From assembly GCF_964340395.1 (NCBI RefSeq), contig NC_135565.1, forward strand, positions 22,474,209-22,538,208: a DNA stretch of 64,000 nt, given 5' to 3'. The stretch comes from Glandiceps talaboti (Eukaryota; Hemichordata; Enteropneusta; Spengelidae). Made by a program: the position numbers and the translations under genes. Of this stretch, positions 49,314 through 62,400 are shown piece after piece. The notes beneath the pieces were generated by a model. The model did not search any database. It was not told where the DNA came from and saw only the letters and a list, made by a program, of their open reading frames with translations. Within the stretch, counting starts at the first letter, position 1. The number at the start of each line of letters is the position of its first letter.

Positions 49314-49574
49314 CACACATTGAAGGTTGACCCACATCACAGTAGTCAAATCTACCACCATCTATGGTGAAACACCAAGGACCTACGGCATTATCTGGGT
49401 TTCGACAATAGTTATGATCACCAATACCAGAAAAGATATGATCCTCTGGTATTATCCGATGTACATTTGGATACTGAGAAGTCCATTTTTGACATGTATG
49501 GCCGTGAACGGTTGTGGCAACACTTCCACGATAGTCTTCCCCATTGCTACTTCGGAAACATTCCTTATAAATGC
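49314..49574 (-). CDS. kringle-b exon, unit A
   Basis: A 261-base phase-1 exon (acceptor CATTACACGACAG, donor GTACGT). It has six cysteines: GIYKECFRSSNGEDYRGSV, HGHTCQKWTSQYP, GDHNYCRNPDNAVGPWCF and FDYCDVGQPSMCG. The NPD segment is DNA, lacking a second acidic residue. It pairs with kringle-a in each duplicated unit, and the two types are clearly distinct from each other. Confidence 0.93.
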
Positions 49575-50720
<1,146 letters not shown>

Positions 50721-51163
50721 GCATTCAACCAACAATCAGATGCACCAACAACCATTTGTCATAATGGTATTAAACTTTTCTTAAATATTCCACCCATTTC
50801 TAATTTGAGATGATATTGTTTTTTAAAGATGTGAAATGTTTGCCAAGGTAGTCTAAAATTGCCTTAAACTCCAAATCTCCCCTACCATTGATACTACCTT
50901 TAGATGTGTTGACCTTTACTACATGTATATAATGATGCCATTTAAAAGAACATATTTCAAACCTATGTAAGTTATAAAGAATAGTATCTGATACTTGGTG
51001 GTGCTGTCTTGTAAAGCATGGAATGAGTTATTGCTTGAAAGGGTCTGAATAGCCTAAATATTGGCTTTAGGAGTACATGTAAAAGTCCTGCAGGGCTTCT
51101 AGAGGGAGAACCCCTTGGACCCCACATGAGGTTGACATATTCTAGTCTCAAGCTCTTCCCCTC

Positions 51164-52051
51164 TTACTGACACGATGCTATCAAAGTATATTTCAAAAGT
51201 ATTTCAACCCTATGTAGTTTCTTTTTACATGTTGGTGCTGTCTTGTAAAGCTTGGAAATTATTGTCTGAAAAGGGTCAGTAGCGTTGTCCAGATTTGTTT
51301 CGTCTTCGTTAATGTCATCTGTTGACTTTTGATTCTGATGAATCGGTTCGTCAGCAATGCTCTCTTCCCCAGTGTTGTTTTGTTTATCCACTGAATCCTG
51401 ATTGACGGAATCTCTCTGATTCGTTGATTCAGCCGCACCATCACACTGTATGTAAGGACAGTTTTTCTGTATGTGACCATTGTTTTTGCAGTGGAAACAT
51501 CTGCGTTCATCAGTAGAAATGTAAATTTGATAGTTCTGTCCACCATAGGGAATATGTAGAACACCACTGATATTTCTTTGTTTCATAATGACGAACACCT
51601 GGCGTCGAAAGGATTTCACATGTCAGAGACCTTGTTTTCTACAACCAAGTGGAATAAATCGGAAACTTGTGAAATCACCTTTCCAAATTGTTCTAGTTTT
51701 TCAGCAAGTAAACTGAGGAAGGAAAGATGGAACGTTGGATAATATTACCTTAGTAGCTTGTTTAACCATCAGTTGGGGCTGGACAAATTCATCGCTTATT
51801 GTCAGTTCGGTTGTGCATACCTTTTCAACTAAATCAATCGTTTTAAGAAAAACAACCACTGATTTGTTCATTCTTGAAGTAGCTAACATTTCATTTTCGT
51901 GTACCAATTCAACTATCTTTTCCACATAGTTGTTAACACTTACACCTTCTATACTCTCCATCTTGGTCAATTTAACCAAGGTGTGGTTATCACCATTACC
52001 ATAAAGCGGTGTTCGGACGGCCGCCATATTAGCCGATTGAGATGGTGTCAA
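51164..52051 (-). pseudogene. Tx1-like LINE ORF1 relic, copy B
   Basis: This is the best-preserved copy. The minus strand reads YVEKIVELVHENE, SRMNKSVVVFLKTID, TISDEFVQPQLMVKQATKVI, LSNVPSFLP and EKLEQFGKVI. After a frame change it gives FRRQVFVIMKQRNISGVLHI, then the CCHC knuckle CFHCKNNGHIQKNC (near 51,460-51,500) and an acidic tail. This order matches ORF1 of Tx1-type elements, which bind their RNA. A stop and a frameshift sit between the two halves. Confidence 0.8.
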
Positions 52052-52228
52052 TCACCAAAACCACAATCTTCAAAAATCTCAGCAATCCACTGATACCTGA
52101 CACCGTTAATCCTCCAAAAAGGTGCAGTAGACAATCACTCCTCGAAATGTTGAAAATTGTGGCAAGGAAAGTCCAAACTACTGGAGAATCCAACAACGAG
52201 CACAGAGCGACTATTAGAACTCCTACTA

Positions 52229-52392
52229 CAAGAAGAAGAAGAAGAAGAAGAAGAAGAAGAAGAAGAAGAAGAAGAAGAAGAAGAAGAAGAAGAAGAAGAA
52301 GAAGAAGAAGAAGAAGAAGAAGAAGGAGAAGAAGAAGAAGAAGAAGAAGAAGAAGAAGAAGAAGAAGCCACACAAAAAAAACACACACACAC
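52229..52392. repeat. (GAA)n microsatellite, copy B
   Basis: About 46 GAA triplets with one GGA interruption, much longer than in A or C. The CA tract beside it is reduced to a few repeats. Confidence 0.97.
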
Positions 52393-52861
52393 AAACATGA
52401 AACCCAGAAATCAAAGGCAAAGGAAGCACAGTAAAAAAACAAGAATTAGCAAATGTCATGATCTGGGGAAAAACTGTTTTTCTTTCTATTTTCTCCATAG
52501 AGATAGCTTCCTAATACTTTGCAAAATTCATTATACTTCACAGCATGGTATGGACAACCAAAATAAAGTTTACAAGCTAATGTCAATGTTACATCCGTGC
52601 AGTTTTACAAATATTCACTTTGTGCAACTTTGTTTACAGACCATAATTACTTAAGAATAAATAAAGTGTCTACCGAAACAGTTCAAGAAAGCAATGTTAT
52701 TTGTCAGTCTTTCTGCCCAGCGGAAGTACCAGCCTGTCTTTTGTCGGCTCTGGAAGGACACAAAAGTACCGTTATTATTAATGTACAGCTGATCGTTTTT
52801 AAACTGGACTTTCTTTCATTCTTTACACGCGCCATGACACTTCGAAGACCCGATTTTCTTT

Positions 52862-53574
52862 CGAAAGTCTTTCAAAATTTGTTGGCAGTTACCCAGCATT
52901 AAAGTTCTCTGTACACCCAAAGGAAGCTTAACAAGTATGTGTCTTCATCGAGGTTCACCACCGTTCCCTTTCGCTGGGGTAGTACTAACCCGGTGTGCAT
53001 GATCCAACAACACGTCCGCCATTTTAAATTTATATTTGTGCTCGAACACCTGTTTCACTATTGCAATGCAATCTTCACTTTCATTGTTGGGGATGACTCC
53101 AACACGTAGATTAAAGCTTTGAGAGTATCTTTCTAAATTGAATGTTGTATTGGAAACATGATCCAGCTTTTCGAGACAGTGTTGGTTAAGAGAGCGAAGC
53201 TCGTCTACATCATTCTCAATCATAGAATTACATTCTTGTAGAGCTTTGACGTCGTTGGTGACAAATTGTACGGCATTTTCCAGTTCGTTTCATCTTGATT
53301 GTACGGTACCATTCCGCTCAAGTAATTCTCGCTATTCAACTGTGACTGTCTGGACTTTGTTCGCTAGCTCCCCTACTTCACCTTCTTGACCTGTGAGACA
53401 TTCTTTAATAATAGCCTTTAGAGATGCTGGAGAGAGTTCTTGTTTTTCTTCAGGTAAAGAGTTGCCGTTTCGTTGTCCACGTGATATGGAGTCGCCATCT
53501 TGGAAATACTGTGAAATTTTGTCACCAGATATGATTTTCTCACTAATTGCATTATGTGTTATAACTGTAAACAA
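52862..53574 (-). pseudogene. L1-type ORF1 relic, copy B
   Basis: Same layout as copy A (coiled coil, then SQSFNLRVGVIPNNE, KMADVLLDHAHRV). There are additional stops at VTVE* and GEPR*, and the terminal stop codon has mutated to CGA. It is not functional. Confidence 0.7.
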
Positions 53575-53807
53575 CAGCTTCCTTATATAAACAATAATGC
53601 ACTTTGAATCTTATAATAAAGTGTTGAATATTTCTTATGAATGGGAAGCTTTATTCTTGAGTGTGTTTGGAAAAGGTTGTGTTTCTAAAATAATAGTTTA
53701 TTATTTATTACCAGAAGCACTTTCTTTCTTTTTCTATACTTTGTTTTATTTCGCAAATTTGTCTGTGGTCATTTCTTGTTATGGTTGTCAATAAAAACAA
53801 GCATATC

Positions 53808-54122
53808 TATTTACCACACTGTCCAGGTTGTCCTATATTAAAATACAAACAAAACTATTTACCACACTGTCCAGGTTGTCCTACATCAGAATACAAACAA
53901 AACTATTTACCACACTGTCCAGGTTGTCCTACATCAGAATACAAACAAAACTATTTACCACACTGTCCAGGTTGTCCTACATCACTATACAAACAAAACT
54001 ATTTACCACACTGTCCAGGTTGTCCTATATCACAATCACAATACAAACAAGCATATCTATTTACCACACTGTCCAGGTTGTCCTACATCACAATCACAAT
54101 ACAAACAAAATTATTTATTTAC
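53808..54122 (-). repeat. kringle exon-intron boundary repeat, 6 extra copies (unit B)
   Basis: Six copies of the boundary follow the kringle-a donor in minus sense, spaced about 48 bases apart (54 or more with extra CACAAT or ATTT insertions). Confidence 0.94.
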
Positions 54123-54371
54123 CACACCGTCCAGGTTGTCCTACATCACAATACTCGAATCGATCACCATCTAAAGTAAAACACCAAGGGGTGGGTTCGT
54201 TGTCAGGGTTACGACAATAGTTATGATCACCAAGACCACCATAGGGATACTTCTCCTGTTTTCGCTCATGCTGATTCGGATATTGCGAAGTCCATTGCTG
54301 ACAAGTATGGCCTTTAACAGTTGTGGCTACAGTTCCACGATAGTCAACACCATTGTAGACTTGGTAACATT
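54123..54371 (-). CDS. kringle-a exon, unit B
   Basis: A 249-base phase-1 exon, paralogue of the one in unit A. It reads ECYQVYNGVDYRGTV, KGHTCQQWTSQYP, GDHNYCRNPDNEPTPWCF and DVGQPGRCG. Differences from A include loss of the NWT sequon, KQEKYPYGG in the central loop and Arg before the last cysteine. All six cysteines and both splice sites are intact. Confidence 0.93.
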
Positions 54372-54887
54372 CTAATGTGTAAGAAAATATATACAAAACG
54401 TCTCTGACTTTTGACCGTGGAATCAGGTACTCGCTTAGAACCTGCTATCATCCACCCCTTTCTTGCCCTGCAATTAGGGAACTCGTCAAATTGCTCGCGA
54501 TCGCTAGTCCTTCGATTTTTTCTTGGAAGGGGGTGTGGGGGGGGGGGGGGGTGATGGCGGTTGGTGAAACTTGCATTTATAAAAACCAGTGCCCCATGAA
54601 CTATGGATTTTGTCGCTAATACAGCCCTCCCTGGGGCATTCATCATAAGATTAAATTAAAATATATTCCATGTTTGAAGAATCTACCTTACACAGATTTA
54701 GAGGATAGATGTGTGGTTAAATTTATTGTACAAAACTAATCATCTGTTCAGTGCAGCTGACATCGTCTACAGATATTGGTTCAAATAATTTATGAACCCT
54801 GTCATAGTTCGTGAGGTGGAGAAAGTAATTTTGATCACAAAAAAGTCAATGCGCATATCAATACAAATAGGAAACCGAAATACGTAC
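54372..54887. other. kringle-b/kringle-a intron, unit B
   Basis: Paralogous to the A intron; the poly-G tract (54,530-54,552) is longer. A proline-rich minus-strand frame across it is an artefact. Confidence 0.85.
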
Positions 54888-55148
54888 CACACATTGAAGG
54901 TTGACCCACATCACAGTAGTCAAATCTACCACCATCTATGGTGAAACACCAAGGACCCACAGCATTATCTGGGTTTCGACAATAGTTATGATCACCAACA
55001 CCAGAAAAGATATAATCCTCTGGTATTATCCGATGTACATTTGGATACTGAGAAGTCCATTTTTGACATGTATGGCCTTGATTGGTTATGGCAACACTTC
55101 CACGATAGTCTTCCCCATTGCTACTTCGGAAACATTCCTTATAAATGC
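54888..55148 (-). CDS. kringle-b exon, unit B
   Basis: A 261-base phase-1 exon with donor GTACGT, paralogue of kringle-b in A. Six cysteines are intact: KECFRSSNGEDYRGSV, NQGHTCQKWTSQYP, GDHNYCRNPDNAVGPWCF and DVGQPSMCG. Changes from A cluster around the second cysteine (AITNQGHTC against ATTVHGHTC). This is the most 5' exon of the gene visible in the window. Confidence 0.93.
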
Positions 55149-56551
<1,403 letters not shown>

Positions 56552-56995
56552 GCATTCAACCAACAATCAGATGCACCAACAACCATTTGTCATAATGGTA
56601 TTAAACTTTTCTTAAATATTTCACCCAATTCTAATTTGAGACGATATTGTCTTTTAAAGATGTGAAATGTTTACCAATGTAGTCTAAAATTGTCTTAAAC
56701 TCCAAATCTTCCCTACCATTGATACTACCTTTAGGTGTGCTGACCTTTACTACATGTATATAATGATGCCATTTAAAAGAACATATTTCAACCCTATGTA
56801 AGTTATAAAGTATAGTTTCTGATACTTGGTGGTGCTGTCTTGTAAAGCATGGATTGTTTTTTTGCTTGAAAGGATCTGAATAGCAAAAATATTGGCTTTA
56901 GGAGTAAAAGTTCTTCAGGGCTTCTAGAGGGAGACCCCCTTGGACCCCCACATGAGGTGAACATATTCCAGTCTCAAGCTCTTCCCCTCCTACTG

Positions 56996-57858
56996 TCACG
57001 ATGCTATCAATGTATATTTCAAAACTATTTCAACCATATATAGTTGCTTTTTACATGTTGGTGCTGTTTTGCAAAGCTTAGAAATTATTGTCTGAAAAGG
57101 GTCAGTAGCGTTATCCGGATATGTTTCGTCTCCGTTAAAGTCATCTGTTGACTTTTGATTCTGATGAATCGGTTCGTCAGCAATGCTCTCTTCCCCGGTG
57201 TTGTTTTGTTTATCCACTGAATCCCGATTGACGGAATCTCTCTGATTCTTTGATTCAGCCGCACCATCACGCTGTATGTAAGGACAGTTTTTCTGTATGT
57301 GACCATTGTTTTTGCAGTGTAAACATCTGACTTCATCAGTAGAAATGTAAATATGATGTAAATATGATGTCCACCATAGAGAATATGTAGAACACCACTG
57401 ATATTACTTTGTTTCATAATGACGAACACCTGGCTTCGAAAGGATTTCACATGTCGGAGACCTTGTTTTCTACAACCAAGTGGAATAAATCGGAAACTTG
57501 TTGAAATCACCTTTCCAAATTGTTCTAGTTTTTCAGCAAGTAAACTGAGGAAGGAGAGGTGGAACGTAGGATAGTATTACCTTAGTAGCTAGTTTAACCA
57601 TCGGTTGTGGCTGGACAAATTCATCGCTTATTGTCAGTCCAGTTGTGCATACCTTATCAACTAAATCAATCGTTTTCAGAAAAATACCACTGATTTGTTC
57701 ATTCTTGAAGTAGCTAACATTTCATTTTCGTGTACCAATTCAGCTATCTTTTCCACATAGTTGTTAACACGTACACCTTCTATACTCTCCATCTTGGTCA
57801 ATTTAACCACGGTGTGGTCATCACCATTACCATAAAGCGGTGTTGAAAATTGTGGCAA
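56996..57858 (-). pseudogene. Tx1-like LINE ORF1 relic, copy C
   Basis: It keeps YVEKIAELVHENE and SRMNKSVVF, then after frame changes FRSQVFVIMKQSN and a knuckle in which the first motif is CLHC. Two short local duplications (TAAATATGATG) disrupt the frame near 57,350. The N-terminal part is joined directly to the microsatellite-flanking sequence by a deletion near 57,842. Confidence 0.72.
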
Positions 57859-57921
57859 GGAAAGTCCAAACTACCGGAGAATCCAACAACGAGCACAGGG
57901 CGACTATTAGAACTCCTACTA

Positions 57922-57964
57922 CAAGAAGAAGAAGAAGAAGAAGAAGAAGAAGAAGAAGCCACAC

Positions 57965-58021
<57 letters not shown>
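57922..58021. repeat. (GAA)n and (CA)n microsatellites, copy C
   Basis: About 12 GAA triplets, then about 25 CA dinucleotides. Confidence 0.97.
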
Positions 58022-58023
<2 letters not shown>

Positions 58024-58501
58024 CCAACAACATGAAACCCTGAAAACAAAGGCAAAGGAATCAAAGTAAAAAAACAAGAATTACCAAATGTCATGATCTG
58101 GGGAAAAACTGTTTTTCTTTCTATTTTCTCCATAGAGATAGCTTCCTAATACTTTGCAAAACTCATTATACTTCACAACAGGGTATGGATAACCAAAATA
58201 AAGTTTACAAGCTAATGTCAATGTTACATCCGTGCAGTTTTACAAATATTCACTTTGTGAAACTTTGTTTACAGACCATAATTACTTAAGATTAAACAAA
58301 GTGTCTACCGAAACAGTTCAAGAAAGCAATGTCATATCTCAGCCTTTCTGCCCAACAGAAGTACCAGCCTGTCTTTTGTCGGCTCTGGAAGGACACAAGT
58401 ATCGTTATTATTAATGTACAGCTGACCGTTTGTAAACTGGACTTTCTTTCATTCTTTACACGCACGCCGCCTCCATGACACTTCGAAGACCCGCTTTTCT
58501 T

Positions 58502-59214
58502 TCAAAAGTCTTTCAAAATTTGTTGGCAGTTACCCAGCATTAAATTTCTCTGAACACCCAATGGAAACTTAACAAGTATGTGTCTTTCTCGAGGTTCACC
58601 ACCGTTCCCTTTCGCTGGGGTACGACCAACCCGGTGTGCATGATCCAACAACACGTCCGCCATTTTAAAGTTATATTTGTGCTCGAACACCTGTTTCACT
58701 ATTGCAGTGCAATCTTCTCTTTCATTTTCGGGGATGGCTCCAACACGTAGATTAAAGCTTTGAGAGTATCTTTCTAAATTGAATGTTGTATTGGAAACAT
58801 GATCCAGCTTTTCGAGACAATGTTGGTTAAGAGAGCGAAGCTCGTCCACATCTTTCTCAATCATAGAATTACATTCTTGTAGAGCTTTGACATCGTTGGT
58901 GACAAATTGTATGGCATTTTCCAGTTCGTTTCATCTTGATTCTACGGTACCATTCCACTCAAGTAATTCTCGCTATTCAACTGTTACTGTCTGGACTTTG
59001 TTCGCCAGCTCCCCTACTTCACCTCTAGACCTGTGAGACATTCTTTAATAATAGCCCTTAGAGATAATGGAAAGAGTTCTTGTTTGTCTTCAGGTAAAGA
59101 GTTGCCGTTTCGTTGTCCACGAGAAATGGAGTCGCCATCTTTGAAATACTGTGAAATTGTGTCACCAGATATGATGTTCTTATTAATTGCATTATGTGTT
59201 ATAACTGAAAACAA
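58502..59214 (-). pseudogene. L1-type ORF1 relic, copy C
   Basis: The C-terminal part is the best conserved of the three (SQSFNLRVGAIPENE, LLDHAHRVGRTPAKGN, RHILVKFPLGVQRN). It has the shared TGA, the B/C-specific TAG and a 1-base frameshift near 59,020. Confidence 0.72.
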
Positions 59215-59445
59215 CAGCGTCCTTATATAAACAATAATACATTTGAATCTTGTAATAAAGTGTTGAATATTTTTTTGAATGGGAAGCTTTATTCTTGAGT
59301 GTGTTTGGAAAAGGTTGTGTTTCTAAAATAATAGTTTATTATTTATTACCAGAAGCACTTTCTTTCTTTTTCTATACTTTGTTTTATTTCGCAAATTTAT
59401 CTGTGGTCATTTCTTGTTATGGTTGTCAATAAAAACAAGCATATC

Positions 59446-62400
59446 TATTTACCACACTGTCCAGGTTGTCCTATATCACAATCACAATACAAACAAAACT
59501 ATTTACCACACTGTCCAGGTTGTCCTATATCACAATACAAACAAAACTATTTACCATATTGTCCAGGTTGTCCTACATCACACTACAAACAAAACTATTT
59601 ACCACACTGTCCAGGTTGTCCTCTATTACAATACAAACAAAACTATTTACCACACTGTCCAGGTTGTCCTATATCACAATCACAATACAAACAAAACTAT
59701 TTATTTACCACACTGTCCAGGTTGTCCTACGCCACAATACAAACAAATCTATTTACCACACTGTCCAGGTTGTCCTACGCCACAATACTCCAACAAATCT
59801 ATTTACCACACTGTCCAGGTTGTCCTACATCACAATACAAACAAAACTATTTACCACACTGTCCAGGTTGTCCTATATCACAATACAAACAAAACTATTT
59901 ACCACACTGTCCAGGTTGTCCTATATCACATGTACAATACAAACAAAACTATTTACCACACTGTCCAGGTTGTCCTACATCAGAATACAAACAAAACTAT
60001 TTACCACACTGTCCTGGTTGTCCTACATCACAATACAAACAAAACTATTTACCACACTGTCCAGGTTGTCCTACGTCACTATACAAACAAAACTATTTAC
60101 CACACTGTCCAGGTTGTCCTAAGTCACAATACAAACAAAACTATTTACCACACTGTCCTGGTTGTCCTACATCACAATACAAAAAAAACTATTTACCACA
60201 CTGTCCAGGTTGTCCTACATCACAATACAAACAAAACTATTTACCACACTGTCCAGGTTGTCCTAAGTCACAATACAAACAAAAGTATTTACCACACTGT
60301 CCAGGTTGTCCTACATCACAATACAAACAAAACTATTTACCACACTGTCCAGGTTGTCCTATATCACAATCACAATACAAACAAAACTATTTATTTACCA
60401 CACTGTCCAGGTTGTCCTACGCCACAATACAAACAAAACTATTTACCACACTGTCCAGGTTGTCCTATATCACAATCACAATACAAACAAAACTATTTAT
60501 TTACCACACTGTCCAGGTTGTCCTACATCACAATACAAACAAAACTATTTACCACACTGTCCAGGTTGTCCTATATCACAATACAAACAAAACTATTTAC
60601 CACACTGTCCAGGTTGTCCTATATCACATGTACAATACAAACAAAACTATTTACCACACTGTCCAGGTTGTCCTACATCAGAATACAAACAAAACTATTT
60701 ACCACACTGTCCTGGTTGTCCTACATCACAATACAAACAAAACTATTTACCACACTGTCCAGGTTGTCCTACGTCACTATACAAACAAAACTATTTACCA
60801 CACTGTCCAGGTTGTCCTAAGTCACAATACAAACAAAACTATTTACCACACTGTCCAGGTTGTCCTACATCACAATACAAACAAAACTATTTACCACACT
60901 GTCCAGGTTGTCCTAAGTCACAATACAAACAAAAGTATTTACCACACTGTCCAGGTTGTCCTACATCACAATACAAACAAAAGTATTTACCACACTGTCC
61001 AGGTTGTCCTACATCACAATACAAACAAAACTATTTACCACACTGTCCAGGTTGTCCTATATCACAATCACAATACAAACAAAACTATTTATTTACCACA
61101 CTGTCCAGGTTGTCCTACGCCACAATACTCAAACAAATCTATTTACCACACTGTCCAGGTTGTCCTACGCCACAATACTCAAACAAATCTATTTACCACA
61201 CTGTCCAGGTTGTCCTACGCCACAATACTCAAACAAATCTATTTACCACACTGTCCAGGTTGTCCTACATCACAATACAAACAAAACTATTTACCACACT
61301 GTCCAGGTTGTCCTACATCACAATACAAACAAAACTATTTACCACACTGTCCAGGTTGTCCTATATCACATGTACAATACAAACAAAACTATTTACCACA
61401 CTGTCCAGGTTGTCCTACATCAGAATACAAACAAAACTATTTACCACACTGTCCAGGGTGTCCTATATCACAATACAAACAAAACTATTTACCACACTGT
61501 CCAGGTTGTCCTACGTCACAATACAAACAAAACTATTTACCACACTGTCCAGGTTGTCCTAAGTCACAATACAAACAAAACTATTTACCACACTGTCCAG
61601 GTTGTCCTACATCACTATACAAACAAAACTATTTACCACACTGTCCAGGTTGTCCTACATCACAATACAAAACTATTTACCACACTGTCCAGGTTGTCCT
61701 ACATCACAATACAAACAAAACTATTTACCACACTGTCCAGGTTGTCCTACGTCACTATACAAACAAAACTATTTACCACACTGTCCAGGTTGTCTAATAT
61801 CACAATACAAACAAAACTATTTACCACACTGTCCAGGTTGTCCTATATCACAATACTCAAACAAAATTATATACCACACTGTCCAGGTTGTCCTATATCA
61901 CAATACTCAAACAAAACTATTTACCACACTGTCCAGGTTGTCCTAAGTCACAATACTCAAACAAAACTATTTATCATACTGTCCAGGTTGTCCTATATCA
62001 CAATACTCAAACAAAACCATTTACCACGCTGTCCAGGTTGTCCTACATCACTATACAAACAAAACTATTTACCACACTGTCCAGGTTGTCCTAAGTCACA
62101 ATACTCAAACAAAACTATTTACCACACTGTCCAGGTTGTCCTATATCACAATCACAATACAAACAAAACTATTTACCACACTGTCCAGGTTGTCCTATAT
62201 CACAATCACAATACAAACAAAACTATTTACCACACTGTCCAGGTTGTCCTAAGTCACAATCACAATACAAACAAAACTATTTACCACACTGTCCAGGTTG
62301 TCCTATATCACAATCACAATACAAACAAAACTATTTACCACACTGTCCAGGTTGTCCTATATCACAATCACAATACAAACAAAACTATTTACCACACTGT

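Noticed and set aside
51259-51567. Alternative frames across the ORF1 knuckle region (for example VFYIFPMVDRTIKF)
   Set aside because: Shadow frames of the CCHC-containing frame, which matches Tx1-type ORF1 much better.
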